A stretch of DNA of 64,000 bases from Acidimicrobiaceae bacterium. GTDB taxonomy: Bacteria > Actinomycetota > Acidimicrobiia > Acidimicrobiales > Ilumatobacteraceae. A model generated the notes under the pieces. The model was not told the DNA's origin and did not search any database. It saw only the letters and a list, made by a program, of their open reading frames with translations. Where the stretch lies: the NCBI GenBank assembly GCA_020637235.1, contig JACJWG010000006.1, forward strand, positions 62,001 through 126,000, given 5' to 3'. Position numbers and translations under genes: made by a program. Positions 50,876 through 59,991 of this stretch are shown here, in pieces (positions within the stretch are counted from its first letter, which is position 1; each line of letters begins with the position of its first letter).

Positions 50876-52449
50876 GCGACATCACGAACGGGTCCGACGA
50901 GGCGACGACGCCGCCGGCGGGTGGCGGCGGACGACGATCCGGCGGCCGCGCCGGGCGTGCGGCGATGCGGGCGTCGCAGGTGATCGAGCGCGTCCCGTTC
51001 CTCACGCGCACGCTGCGGCCGTTCGAGGTGGTGAGCGACGAGGGACTGGCGCTCATCGAGGACGCGGCGGACGCCATCCTCGAGGAGGTCGGCATCGAGA
51101 TCCGCGACTACCCGGAGGCGCTGCCGATGTTCGCGTCCGCCGGCGCCCACGTCGCCGGCACCCGGGTCCGGTTCCCGCGCGGCATGTGCCGCGAGCTCGT
51201 GTCGCAGCACGCGCCGGCGCAGTACACCCAGCACGCCCGCAACCCACGGCACGCCGTCGAGATCGGCGGTCCGCACACGGTGTTCGCCCCCAACTACGGA
51301 TCACCGTTCGTGCACGACCTCGATGGTGGACGTCGCTACGCCACCCTGCACGACTTCCAGAACTTCGTGAAGCTCGCGTACCAGAGCCCGTGGCTGCACC
51401 ACTCGGGTGGCACCGTGTGCGAACCGGTCGACGTGCCCGTCAGCAAGCGACACCTCGACATGGTGTACAGCCACATCAAGTACAGCGACAAGGGGTTCAT
51501 GGGCTCGGTCACCGCCGGCTCGCGAGCCCAGGACAGCGTCGACATGGCTCGCATCGCGTTCGGCGGTGACCTGCAGGACCGCACCGTGATGACCTCGCTC
51601 ATCAACGCGTCGTCCCCGCTCGTCTGGGACGGCACCATGCTCGCTGCCGCCCAGTGCTACGCCGAGAACAACCAGGCGACGATCATCACCCCGTTCATCC
51701 TCGCTGGTGCGATGGCGCCCGCCACGAGCGCCGGGGTGGCCGCACAGACCCTCGCCGAGGCGCTCGCCGGGATGGCGTTCGTGCAGCTGTGCCGTCGTGG
51801 TGCCCCGGTGGTGTTCGGTTCGTTCGCGAGTTCGATGAGCATGCAGACGGGGGCGCCCACGTTCGGCACGCCCGAGCCCGCGCTCGTGCTCTACACGGTG
51901 GCGGCCCTGGCGCGGCGGCTCGGCGTGCCGTTCCGCAGCGGCGGGTCGCTCACCTCGTCGAAGCTGCCCGATGCCCAGGCGGCGTACGAGAGCGCCAACA
52001 CGCTCCAGCCGACCGTGCTCGGCGGCGTCAACTTCGTCCTGCACGCCGCCGGATGGCTGGAAGGTGGGCTCGCGATCGGGTACGAGAAGTTCGTCCTCGA
52101 CTGCGACCAGCTCGGGATGGCGGCCACGTTCGTGCGCGGACTCGACACCTCGCCCAACGGCCTCGCCCTCGACGCGATCCGTGGCAACCCGCCCGGCAAC
52201 CACTTCCTCGGCACCGCCCACACGCTCGCCAACTTCGAGACCGCGTTCTACCGCAGCGACACCAGCGACAACTCGAGCTTCGAGCAGTGGTCGGAGGAAG
52301 GTGGCCTCGACGCCGCCCAGCGCGCCAACACGATCTGGAAGCGACGGCTCGCGGAGTACGAGCCGCCGCCGCTCGACGACGCGATCGACGCCGAGCTGCA
52401 GGACTTCGTCGCCCGGCGCAAGGCCGAGCTCCCGGACGAGTTCGCCTGA
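50872..52449 (+). CDS. MttB-superfamily methylamine/betaine:corrinoid methyltransferase (non-pyrrolysine)
   Basis: A 525-residue MttB-superfamily protein encoded inside the corrinoid operon, hence the likeliest cognate methyltransferase of the corrinoid protein at 46141. The N terminus has the Gly/Arg-rich tail (GGGGRRSGGRAGRAAMR) seen in different form in the other two. The barrel blocks are shared with the paralogue at 18646 (HDFQNFVKLAY, HHSGGTVCEP, KRHLDMVYSH), and the C terminus reads GNHFLGTAHTLANFETAF. There is no in-frame stop, so no pyrrolysine. Glycine betaine is the most economical substrate guess given MtgB precedent and the importer in the window, but proline betaine, carnitine or choline cannot be excluded. 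Confidence 0.9.
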   Translation: MSDITNGSDEATTPPAGGGGRRSGGRAGRAAMRASQVIERVPFLTRTLRPFEVVSDEGLALIEDAADAILEEVGIEIRDYPEALPMFASAGAHVAGTRVRFPRGMCRELVSQHAPAQYTQHARNPRHAVEIGGPHTVFAPNYGSPFVHDLDGGRRYATLHDFQNFVKLAYQSPWLHHSGGTVCEPVDVPVSKRHLDMVYSHIKYSDKGFMGSVTAGSRAQDSVDMARIAFGGDLQDRTVMTSLINASSPLVWDGTMLAAAQCYAENNQATIITPFILAGAMAPATSAGVAAQTLAEALAGMAFVQLCRRGAPVVFGSFASSMSMQTGAPTFGTPEPALVLYTVAALARRLGVPFRSGGSLTSSKLPDAQAAYESANTLQPTVLGGVNFVLHAAGWLEGGLAIGYEKFVLDCDQLGMAATFVRGLDTSPNGLALDAIRGNPPGNHFLGTAHTLANFETAFYRSDTSDNSSFEQWSEEGGLDAAQRANTIWKRRLAEYEPPPLDDAIDAELQDFVARRKAELPDEFA

Positions 52450-52450
52450 C

Positions 52451-53317
52451 ATGTCGACGTCACCACTCCCCACCACCAACGGCGCGGTCCAGCGACACCT
52501 CGTGGCCGGCGCACGCTACGAGCTCATCCCGCTGAAGAACGTCGATGCGCAGATCGCGCATCTGCCGCCCGGGTGTTCGGTGTCGATCACCTGCTCGCCG
52601 GCCAAGGGGCTCGGCGCCACGCTCGAGCTGACGTCGAAGGTGCTCGACGCGGGGCACGTGGCCGTCCCCCACTTCTCGGCCCGGCTCACCGAGGATCGTG
52701 CGCACGTGCGGCGCCTCGCCGAGTACTGCCGCTCGCACGGCCTGACCGAGGTCTTCCTCGTGGCCGGCGACGCTCCCGAACCGGTCGGCGCCTACGACGG
52801 TGTGGTGGCGTTCCTGCGCGACTTCCTCGACGCCGACCACGGCCTCGCCCGCATCGGCGTGACGGCATATCCCGACGGGCACGCGCTCATCGATCCCACG
52901 GTGGTGCACGAGGCGCTGCACATGAAGCAGGCGCTGCTCGCGGAGGCCGGCATCGCGGGGTTCGCGAGCACGCAGATGTGCTTCGACGTGGCGCAGTGGC
53001 GACGCTGGGCGATCGCCGAGCGGGCTGCCGGGTTCGCGCTGCCGCTCCACCTCGGCGTGCCGGGCGTGATCGACCGGGCGAAGTTGCTCACGATGGGCGC
53101 CCGGCTGGGCATCGGGTCGTCGATGCGGTTCGTGAAGAAGAACTCGGGCACGATCTTCAAGCTGTTCTCCCCGACCGGGTACGACCCGACGAAGATCGTG
53201 GGACCGATGAGCAAGGCTGCCCGCGAGTTGGGCATCGAGGGACTCCACCTCTTCACCTTCAACAACGTCGAGGCCACCGCCGCGTGGCAGCGCACACAGC
53301 TCGCCCGACTCGGCTGA
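52451..53317 (+). CDS. metF: Methylenetetrahydrofolate reductase-like protein
   Basis: A 288-residue MTHFR-family protein. The catalytic Glu lies in RYELIPLKN (Glu24, corresponding to the EFFPP motif, which is altered), the FAD-binding Asp in LVAGDAPEP, and TQMCFD is the conserved TQxxFD block. It differs enough from housekeeping MetF to suggest a dedicated catabolic version. As last gene of the corrinoid operon (1 bp after mttB) its likely task is to oxidise CH3-THF coming from the MtgA-like enzyme to CH2-THF, the reverse of the biosynthetic direction. The electron acceptor is not evident; no MetV-like subunit is present. Confidence 0.83.
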   Translation: MSTSPLPTTNGAVQRHLVAGARYELIPLKNVDAQIAHLPPGCSVSITCSPAKGLGATLELTSKVLDAGHVAVPHFSARLTEDRAHVRRLAEYCRSHGLTEVFLVAGDAPEPVGAYDGVVAFLRDFLDADHGLARIGVTAYPDGHALIDPTVVHEALHMKQALLAEAGIAGFASTQMCFDVAQWRRWAIAERAAGFALPLHLGVPGVIDRAKLLTMGARLGIGSSMRFVKKNSGTIFKLFSPTGYDPTKIVGPMSKAARELGIEGLHLFTFNNVEATAAWQRTQLARLG

Positions 53318-53330
53318 TCGGACCGATCCA

Positions 53331-53388
53331 CCGGGCTCGGCCGGGCTCGGCCGGGCTCGGCCGGGCTCGGCCGGCTCGGCCGGCTCGG
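53331..53388. repeat. GC-rich tandem repeat after the corrinoid operon
   Basis: Four copies of CCGGGCTCGG (53331-53370) are followed by two 9-bp versions lacking one G (53371-53388), filling most of the gap between the converging metF-like and phosphoesterase genes. Probably a slippage-prone simple repeat. Confidence 0.75.
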
Positions 53389-53396
53389 CCCGGACG

Positions 53397-54230
53397 TCAG
53401 TGCTCGGGGGGACCGAACAGGTGCCCGGGGAAGTCGCCGATGGTGCGGGTGTGGGTGACGAGCCCGATGCCGGCCCGCCACAGGTGCAGCGTGATCGCCG
53501 GTGGCTCGGCGTTCGATGCCCCTTCGGTGAGCTCCGGACGCAGGTCGAGCGCCACCGCGTGTGCCGTGCTCGGCACCGTGGTGGCCACGGTCCCGGCGAA
53601 TCGCCGGGCGATGGTGCGGTGGAGGTGGCCGCAGATGACCCGCTCCACCTGGGGATGCCGGCTCACCACGTCGCGCAGCCCCTCGGTCGCTGCCTCGGTC
53701 AGCCCCATCTCGTCCATGTGGGCGATCCCGGTCGCGAACGGCGGGTGGTGCAGCGCGACGAGGCACGGCCGGTCGGCTGCCTCGCCGAGACGGGCGTCGA
53801 GCCAGGCGAGCTGCGTCGCGGTGAGATGACCGCCGGGTTCGCCGGGGACGTGGGTGTCGAGCGCGACGATGCGGAGCGGGACGACGTCGTCGACGACGTA
53901 GTCGATCGGTCCCTCGGACCCGAGGTAGCCGTGGTCGGCGAACACCTCACGAAGCCCCACCGGGTCGTCGTGGTTGCCACACATGAGCCGCACCGGCATC
54001 GCGAGTGGCTCGAGCAGCCGTCGGAGCTCGCGGTACTGCGCGGGGCGGCCCTCGTTGACCAGGTCGCCGGTCACGACCACGAGATCTGGTCGCGGATCGA
54101 GCGACGCCAGGCACCGGACGGCTGCCTCGAGGTGCGCGTTGGTCGGGATGCGATCGAAGAGCAGCTCACCGTGCTCGACGACGTGCGGGTCGCTGATCTG
54201 GGCGACGATCACCTGAGCCGAGGAGTCCAC
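53397..54230 (-). CDS. Calcineurin-like metallophosphoesterase (CpdA-type)
   Basis: A 277-residue binuclear metallophosphoesterase. Metal-binding motifs appear in order: ISDPHV (Asp and His), VVTGDLVNEG, CGNHDDP, ALHHPP and CGHLHR. The arrangement matches class III cyclic-nucleotide phosphodiesterase-like enzymes, which hydrolyse cAMP or other phosphodiesters; actinobacterial members often act on phospholipid head groups or other esters. I use GTG 54230, but GTG 54212 (MIVAQISDPHV) is closer to the fold. It is convergent with the corrinoid operon and downstream of the MFS gene on the same strand, 52 bp apart. No direct link to demethylation is visible. Confidence 0.87.
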   Translation of the reverse strand: MDSSAQVIVAQISDPHVVEHGELLFDRIPTNAHLEAAVRCLASLDPRPDLVVVTGDLVNEGRPAQYRELRRLLEPLAMPVRLMCGNHDDPVGLREVFADHGYLGSEGPIDYVVDDVVPLRIVALDTHVPGEPGGHLTATQLAWLDARLGEAADRPCLVALHHPPFATGIAHMDEMGLTEAATEGLRDVVSRHPQVERVICGHLHRTIARRFAGTVATTVPSTAHAVALDLRPELTEGASNAEPPAITLHLWRAGIGLVTHTRTIGDFPGHLFGPPEH

Positions 54231-54282
54231 CGAGGACGAATGTACCGACGCCGCCCGGCGCCGCGTCGCGGCGGGCGGGTGG

Positions 54283-55599
54283 TCAGGGCGCCGACCGGCG
54301 GCGACGGCGACGGCGACGGCCGATCGCGACGATCGTCGCCGGGACGTAGAAGGTGCGGGCCGGCAGCGACACCTCGCTCCACGGACGTTTGGCGAGCGGC
54401 GCCCGCCACGACCACATGCGGTACGCGAAGAACACCGCCACCATGCCGTGCAGGATGCCCAACGCCCAGAAGAACCCCACCGGACCGAGGCCGATCATCA
54501 GGCCGGCGGCGGCGAACGGGCCGAGCACCGCGCCGATCCCGTAGAGCTTCACGAGCTGCGACGCCGCTGCGTTCAGGTGTTCCGGTTCGATCCAGTCGTT
54601 CGTGTAGGCGCCGGCGATCGAGTACAGCGGGTAGCTCAGACCACCGAGCACACCGAACCAGACGAGCACCATCCAATGGGTGTCGGGGGTGAGTACCAGC
54701 ACGAGCGCCGTCACCACCGCGCCGACGGCGGCGGCGAGTCCGACCGCGCGCCGATCGAGGTCGTCGCTGGCCGCACTGATCGGCCATTGCAGGATCACGC
54801 CGCCGACGCTCGGCGCGGCGGCGAACAACCCCACCCAGCCGGCCGGCAGCCCGACACGTGTGGCGTACACGGCCGGGAGGCCACCGACGGCGCCGTGCGC
54901 GATCCCGACGAGGAAGCACGAACCCACACCGGTCGGCACGACCTCGGACAACTCGCGCAGCGAGATGTGCTCGGCCTCCTCCACCTTCGGTGCCACCGCT
55001 TCCTCCGACAACGTCACCGGCACCACGGCGAGCGACGCGGCGATCGCGCAGACGGCGAAGCCGGTCACGAGGACGGCGTCGAACGCGAACACGACCGCCT
55101 GGCCGACGGCGAACGCGGCGATGGTGACGACGTTGTAGATGGCGAGGAGACGACCGCGGTTGGCGTTGGTCGCGAGGTCGTTCAGCCAGCTCTCCGCGAC
55201 GACGTACTGGCCGGCGAAACACAGACCGGTCACCAACCGCAGCAGCGCCCACGGCGCCCAGTGTCCGGTGAGGCCGACGCCGAGCATCGCCGCGGTGAGC
55301 AGCGCCGCGAGCGCGGCGTACACGCGGATGTGACCGACGCGCCCGAGTGACGACAGGGTGAGCCGAGAGCCGACCACGAAACCCAGGTAGTAGGCCGCCG
55401 CGATGAGACCGGTGATGCCCGTCGCCAGCCCCTCGGTCTCGGCGCGCACACCGAGCAGCGTGCCGAACAGGCCTCCGGCGAGCAGCAAAAGTGCGAGACC
55501 GACGAACAGCCCCCAGGTCGCGAGCGCGAGGTCGCGACGCAGCGCCGGTCCGGCATCGACGTGATGGGTGTCGTGGGTGTCGGGGCCGCCGGCGGTCAC
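54283..55599 (-). CDS. Major facilitator superfamily transporter
   Basis: A 438-residue membrane protein with about twelve hydrophobic segments, starting with ATWGLFVGLALLLLAGGLFG and GLATGITGLIAAAYYLGFV. It looks like the YcaD-type MFS group (GSRLTLSSLGRVGHIRVYAAL after helix 2, LRLVTGLCFAGQYVVAESWLN around helices 4-5). A charged cytoplasmic loop lies in the middle near VTLSEEAVAPKVEEAEH. The substrate is unknown; it could export or import a metabolite of the locus. It starts at GTG 55599, about 65 bp after the etfA stop, so it might be co-transcribed with the ETF operon. Confidence 0.85.
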   Translation of the reverse strand: MTAGGPDTHDTHHVDAGPALRRDLALATWGLFVGLALLLLAGGLFGTLLGVRAETEGLATGITGLIAAAYYLGFVVGSRLTLSSLGRVGHIRVYAALAALLTAAMLGVGLTGHWAPWALLRLVTGLCFAGQYVVAESWLNDLATNANRGRLLAIYNVVTIAAFAVGQAVVFAFDAVLVTGFAVCAIAASLAVVPVTLSEEAVAPKVEEAEHISLRELSEVVPTGVGSCFLVGIAHGAVGGLPAVYATRVGLPAGWVGLFAAAPSVGGVILQWPISAASDDLDRRAVGLAAAVGAVVTALVLVLTPDTHWMVLVWFGVLGGLSYPLYSIAGAYTNDWIEPEHLNAAASQLVKLYGIGAVLGPFAAAGLMIGLGPVGFFWALGILHGMVAVFFAYRMWSWRAPLAKRPWSEVSLPARTFYVPATIVAIGRRRRRRRRSAP

Positions 55600-55663
55600 G
55601 TCGCTCCACGCTACGGCGCAGGTGGCGTCGCCCGACGTGGTCGTCGTCGGGCGCGTCGCGCGT

Positions 55664-56620
55664 TCAGCCGGTGCGTCGGCGTCGGATCTCGGCGGTGATC
55701 GCGGGCACCACCTGGTGCAGGTCGCCGATCACCGCGTAGTCGGCCTTCGTGACCATGTTGGCCTCGGCGTCGGTGTTGATCGCGAGGATCTTCTTCGATG
55801 CCATCGCACCGACCCAGTGTTGGATGGCGCCCGAGATGCCGCACGCGATGTACAGATCGGGCGCGATGCGGGTGCCGGTCTGACCGACCTGATCCGTGTG
55901 GTTGCGCCACCCGTTGTTGGTGACGGCACGCGAGCACCCGACCACGCCGCCGAGCTCGGCGGCGAGTTCCTCGAGGGGGCCGAAGCCGTCGGCCGACCCG
56001 ACGCCGCGTCCGCCACCCACCACGAGCGGTGCGGTGGCGAGCGTGACCCCGGCTGCGCGTTCGACACGCTCGGCCACCACGGTGCGGGCGAGCGATGCGT
56101 CGAGCTCGGGCGAGATCGTCTCGGTGGTCACCGATGCCGGAGCGGGCGAGGCCTCGTGCGTGTGGTGGGCGACGGTGACGAGCTTCACCGGCGCAGTGAG
56201 GGTGCACCGTTCGAGCAGCGAACCACCCCAGCGGACCCGCTGGATCGACCATGGCTCGCCGGGCGTGATCTCGGTGCAGTTGGCCACGAACGGCAGGTCG
56301 AGGCGGGCGGCTGCCTGTGCCATCACCTCGTTGCCTCGATCGGTGCCGGTCGCGACGACGGCGCTCGGTGACGATCGGCGGACCTCGTGCGCCACCGTTT
56401 CGCCCCACGCTTCCGGCCCGTAGTCGGCGAGGAGATCGTGGTGTGCCCGGACCACGAGGGACACCCCGTGCTCGGCGAGCACGTCGACGAGCCCGTCGGC
56501 GGCGACCCCGATCGTGAGGGCGTGCACGGGCTCGCCGAGTGCGCGTGCAGCCACGCACGCTTCCAGCGTCGCCGGGGCGATCGTGCCCCGGTCGTGTTCG
56601 ACGACGACGAGCACGCTCAC
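55664..56620 (-). CDS. etfA: Electron transfer flavoprotein, alpha subunit
   Basis: A 318-residue ETF alpha subunit. The C-terminal FAD-binding domain has the characteristic GQTGTRIAPDLYIACGISGA, followed by HWVGAMASKKILAINTDAEAN, the AMP-binding type block. ETF carries electrons from flavin dehydrogenases such as dimethylglycine and sarcosine dehydrogenases to ETF-quinone oxidoreductase in the respiratory chain. GTG 56620 overlaps the etfB stop by 4 bp. It forms an operon with etfB and the FAD/GcvT enzyme at 57386, so it should accept electrons from that enzyme and plausibly from the other three paralogues. Confidence 0.93.
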   Translation of the reverse strand: MSVLVVVEHDRGTIAPATLEACVAARALGEPVHALTIGVAADGLVDVLAEHGVSLVVRAHHDLLADYGPEAWGETVAHEVRRSSPSAVVATGTDRGNEVMAQAAARLDLPFVANCTEITPGEPWSIQRVRWGGSLLERCTLTAPVKLVTVAHHTHEASPAPASVTTETISPELDASLARTVVAERVERAAGVTLATAPLVVGGGRGVGSADGFGPLEELAAELGGVVGCSRAVTNNGWRNHTDQVGQTGTRIAPDLYIACGISGAIQHWVGAMASKKILAINTDAEANMVTKADYAVIGDLHQVVPAITAEIRRRRTG

Positions 56621-57384
56621 TTCGACAACCCCAGTTCTTCCATCAGATCGACGACCGCGGATGCTGCGTCCGCACCGCGACCGAGGATCACCGTCTCGCT
56701 CACCTGCTCGGCCGCCTGCAGCAGCGTCACCATCTGCTGGCCTCCCGGCTCGCCGCTCGCCGTCAACTGACGGACCGCGACCTTCTTCGCGTTCAGCCGA
56801 CCCTTCATCGTCGGATAGCGAGGGAGGTTGATGCCCTCCTTCACCCCGAGCACCGCGGGCATCGGCAACACGTACACCTCGACGCCCGCCTCGGCCTCGC
56901 GCCGGGCGCGCACCGAGTCGCCGTCGATCTCGATGCCTTTCACCCCGTTCACCATCGGCCGACCGAGGGCATGAGCGACGCGCACACCGATCTGGAAGTT
57001 GCCCGAGTCGGCGCTCTCGTTGCCGAACAACACCAGATCGAACGTGCCGTCGGTGGCCTCGATGGTGCGGATCGCCTCGGTGAGCGCCGCCGCGGTGCGC
57101 TGCGGATCCCAATCGGCGACGTCGATCGGGAGCAGCACACAGCCGGTCACACCGACGCTGGCCGCGTATCGCAGCTGTTCCTCGGCGGCTGCCGGACCGA
57201 GGGTGAGCACCGTCGACTCGCCGCCGTGCGCCTCGACCAGTTGGACCGCGGCCTCGACGGCACACTCCTCGTGCGGGCTGGTGGTGAACGCGAGGTACGC
57301 CGTGTCGACCGCTTGGCCGTCGGCGGTGATGTTGATCTTGGCGCCGGGCGCCGGCACCCGCTTCACGCAGACGAGCACGCGCAT
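56617..57384 (-). CDS. etfB: Electron transfer flavoprotein, beta subunit
   Basis: A 255-residue ETF beta subunit: N terminus MRVLVCVKRVPAPGAKI, the AMP-binding region around FDLVLFGNESADSGNFQIGV, and the recognition-loop region near GINLPRYPTMKGRLNAKK, which contacts partner dehydrogenases. It pairs with the alpha subunit encoded next. The start lies 1 bp after the stop of the FAD/GcvT dehydrogenase gene, a strong sign that this ETF is dedicated to amine dehydrogenation rather than to fatty-acid oxidation. Confidence 0.93.
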   Translation of the reverse strand: MRVLVCVKRVPAPGAKINITADGQAVDTAYLAFTTSPHEECAVEAAVQLVEAHGGESTVLTLGPAAAEEQLRYAASVGVTGCVLLPIDVADWDPQRTAAALTEAIRTIEATDGTFDLVLFGNESADSGNFQIGVRVAHALGRPMVNGVKGIEIDGDSVRARREAEAGVEVYVLPMPAVLGVKEGINLPRYPTMKGRLNAKKVAVRQLTASGEPGGQQMVTLLQAAEQVSETVILGRGADAASAVVDLMEELGLSK

Positions 57385-57385
57385 G

Positions 57386-59938
57386 TCAGCTCTTCATCCG
57401 TGCGTCGGCTGGATCGAACAGCGGCGTGGCACCGGCGCGCTCGACGGTGACCGGGTACCGCTCGTTCATGTACATCACCTGGAGCTTGGTGCCTTCGACG
57501 GCGTGCTCCGGCGGCAGGTACGCCATCAGCAGGTACTTGCCCACCGACGGGCCGGCGCCGGCGGTGGTGACCCGCGAGACGCGACCCTTCGCGTCGAGGA
57601 TCCGCTCGCCCGTCAGCGTGAGGATCGGCTCGTTGCCCCCGGTCGGGAACCGGTCGTACCCGTCGGCGCAACGCTGGCTGTCCATCGACAGCGTGCACAT
57701 GATCGCCGCCGGGCCCTCCTCGCGGGCCTTCAGGTAGGCCTCCTTGCCGAGGAAGTCGGCCGACTTCACCTTCGGGCGGGCGAGACCGGCCTCGACCGGG
57801 TCGTACTCGCTCTCGAGCTCGGCGCCCATCAGGCGGTAGCCCTTCTCGATGCGTCCGGTGACGGCGTACACGCCGATGCCCACCGGGCAGATCTCGAACT
57901 CCTGGCCGGCCTCCCAGATCGCGTCCCACAGCTTCAGGCCGTGCTCCATGCGGGTGTAGATCTCCCAGCCGTTCTCGCCGACGTAGCTGATGCGGAACAT
58001 CGTGCAGGGCACGCCGTCGATGATCACGTCGCGCACCGCGCCGTAGGGGAAGCCCTCCTGGCTCAAGTCGTACGGTGCCGTCGTGTGGTCGGTGACGATC
58101 TTGGCCATGGTGGCCGCGGCGTTCGGCCCCCACACACCCACCGTGCAGATGCCCTGTGAACGATCCGTGAACGTGACGCTGCCGTCGGTGGGCAGGTGCT
58201 TGCGGAACCAGTAGTTGTCGCGTCCGCCGTCGAACGCGCCGGTGATCACACGGAAGTGGTCGTCGCCGAGACGCTGGATGGTCAGGTCGCCACGGAAGCC
58301 GCCGTGCGGGGTGAGCAGCGGGGTGTACACGCTGCGACCCACCGCGACGTCGACGTTGTTGACGCACATGTACTGCAGGAACCCGAGCGCTCCCGGGCCC
58401 TCGAAGTCGAACTCGTTGAACGCCGTGAGGTCGACCATGCCGACGCTGGCGCGCATCTGCAGGTGCTCGGCGTTGGTGATCGGGCTCCACCAGCGAGCGT
58501 CCCACTCGTGCGTGCGCGGCTCGCACGCCTCCGGGTACTTCTCCATCAGCTCGGCGTTGCTCTCGTACCACTGCGGGCGCTCCCAGCCGCGGGCGTCGAA
58601 GAACACCGCACCGAGCGCTTCCTCACGGGCGTAGAACGGGCTGCGACGGATGCCGCGCTGGCTGGCCCACTGCTCGCGCGGGTGGACGATGCCGTAGGTC
58701 TTGTTGAAGTGCTCGTTGCACCGGGCGTTGATGTGCCACTCGGTCTTCTCGTGCGGGTAGAAGCGGCTGATGTCGCTGCCGTGCGGATCGCACATGTGCG
58801 GGTAGCCGTAGGTCATCCACTCGGCGACGAGCTGAGCGATGCCGGGGCCCTCCTTGATCCACACCGCCGCGGCACTCCACAGGTTGCGCACCTCGACGGT
58901 CTCGCCGAGCACCGGGTTCGCGTCCGGGGTGAGGCTGAGCAGGCCGTTGATGGCGTACTTGATCTCGGCGTCGCCGAGCATCTCCATCAGTTCGATCGCC
59001 TGCTCCATCTGCGGCTCGAAGTCGTCGTACGTGAGCGGCAGTTCGGTCGGCGTGAGCGCGGACGCCTCGTTGCTCGGGATGTCGTCCGGACGCATGAGGA
59101 TCGGCCGGTGGGCGTAGCTCCCCACCTCCATCGAGCCGGCCGACTGGCGCTCGTAGCAGAACGTGTCCATGTCGCGGACGATCGGGTAGGCGAGTTCCTG
59201 GTTGCTCTCCACCAGCACGTCGATCGGGCCGACGTCGGCCATCTGGTGGACGGCCGGCGTGAGCGGGATCGTGGCGCCGGCCATCGCCGCGATGCGCGGG
59301 CTCCAGACGCCACAGGCGACGACGACGTGCTCGGCCTCGATGCGGCCCTTGTCGGTGACGACGGCGGTGATCTTCGGGAGGCCGCCGGGCACGTCGGTGG
59401 TCTCGAGGTCGAGGACCTCGGTGTTGGCGAACACGCTCAGGTGCCCCGCCGCCACGGCGCCCTCGCGCATCAACGTGCCGGTCGCGAGCGAGTCGACCAC
59501 CGACACGCTCGGGGTGTAGTAGCCGCCGAGCAGGATCTCGTCGTTGATGAACGGCACCATCTCCTTGATCTCGGCCGGCGTGACGAGACGGGCGTCGATG
59601 CCCCACGCCGTGGCCGAGGTCATCCGGCGCTGGAACTCCTCCATGCGCTGCGGCTCGCGAGCCACCTCGATGCCGCCGCAGGTGTTGTTCAGCCCGTGGG
59701 CGATGTACTGGTTCTGGCTCTCGACCGTCAGGAACGCCATCTCCTTGTTGTGGTCGGTCGGGAAGATGAAGTTCGACGCGTGCCCGGTGGAGCCACCGGG
59801 GTTGGGCAACGGGCCCTTGTCGAGCAGCACCATGTCGGTCCAGCCGAGTCGGCTCAGATGGCCGACCAGGCAGTTGCCGACGATGCCGGCGCCGATCACC
59901 ACGACCGTGGCGCGGCTGGGGACGGTCTGTTCACTCAT
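57386..59938 (-). CDS. FAD-dependent dimethylglycine/sarcosine dehydrogenase-like enzyme with GcvT domain, ETF-linked
   Basis: An 850-residue FAD/GcvT enzyme, the most divergent of the four. The FAD motif is VVVIGAGIVGNC (residues 12-23). The segment matching the covalent-FAD site reads GGSTGHASNF, keeping a histidine (His53) but with Gly in place of the preceding aromatic residue. The GcvT half starts near residue 470, with NEFDFEGPGALGFLQYMC and GRIEKGYRLMGAEL. Being the only copy joined to an ETF, it is likely a sarcosine- or dimethylglycine-dehydrogenase-like enzyme of the main pathway. ATG 59938 faces the GntR gene; the short divergent gap carries an AT-rich palindrome. Confidence 0.87.
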   Translation of the reverse strand: MSEQTVPSRATVVVIGAGIVGNCLVGHLSRLGWTDMVLLDKGPLPNPGGSTGHASNFIFPTDHNKEMAFLTVESQNQYIAHGLNNTCGGIEVAREPQRMEEFQRRMTSATAWGIDARLVTPAEIKEMVPFINDEILLGGYYTPSVSVVDSLATGTLMREGAVAAGHLSVFANTEVLDLETTDVPGGLPKITAVVTDKGRIEAEHVVVACGVWSPRIAAMAGATIPLTPAVHQMADVGPIDVLVESNQELAYPIVRDMDTFCYERQSAGSMEVGSYAHRPILMRPDDIPSNEASALTPTELPLTYDDFEPQMEQAIELMEMLGDAEIKYAINGLLSLTPDANPVLGETVEVRNLWSAAAVWIKEGPGIAQLVAEWMTYGYPHMCDPHGSDISRFYPHEKTEWHINARCNEHFNKTYGIVHPREQWASQRGIRRSPFYAREEALGAVFFDARGWERPQWYESNAELMEKYPEACEPRTHEWDARWWSPITNAEHLQMRASVGMVDLTAFNEFDFEGPGALGFLQYMCVNNVDVAVGRSVYTPLLTPHGGFRGDLTIQRLGDDHFRVITGAFDGGRDNYWFRKHLPTDGSVTFTDRSQGICTVGVWGPNAAATMAKIVTDHTTAPYDLSQEGFPYGAVRDVIIDGVPCTMFRISYVGENGWEIYTRMEHGLKLWDAIWEAGQEFEICPVGIGVYAVTGRIEKGYRLMGAELESEYDPVEAGLARPKVKSADFLGKEAYLKAREEGPAAIMCTLSMDSQRCADGYDRFPTGGNEPILTLTGERILDAKGRVSRVTTAGAGPSVGKYLLMAYLPPEHAVEGTKLQVMYMNERYPVTVERAGATPLFDPADARMKS

Positions 59939-59991
59939 GGCTCGATGGTCTCCCCGGGGTGGCGGCAGCGCGCGTTGCGGCTGCCGAACGC

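Noticed and set aside
53331..53388. Functional regulatory array after the corrinoid operon
   Set aside because: The 9-10 bp GC-rich units look like slippage-generated simple repeats between converging genes, without palindromic structure.
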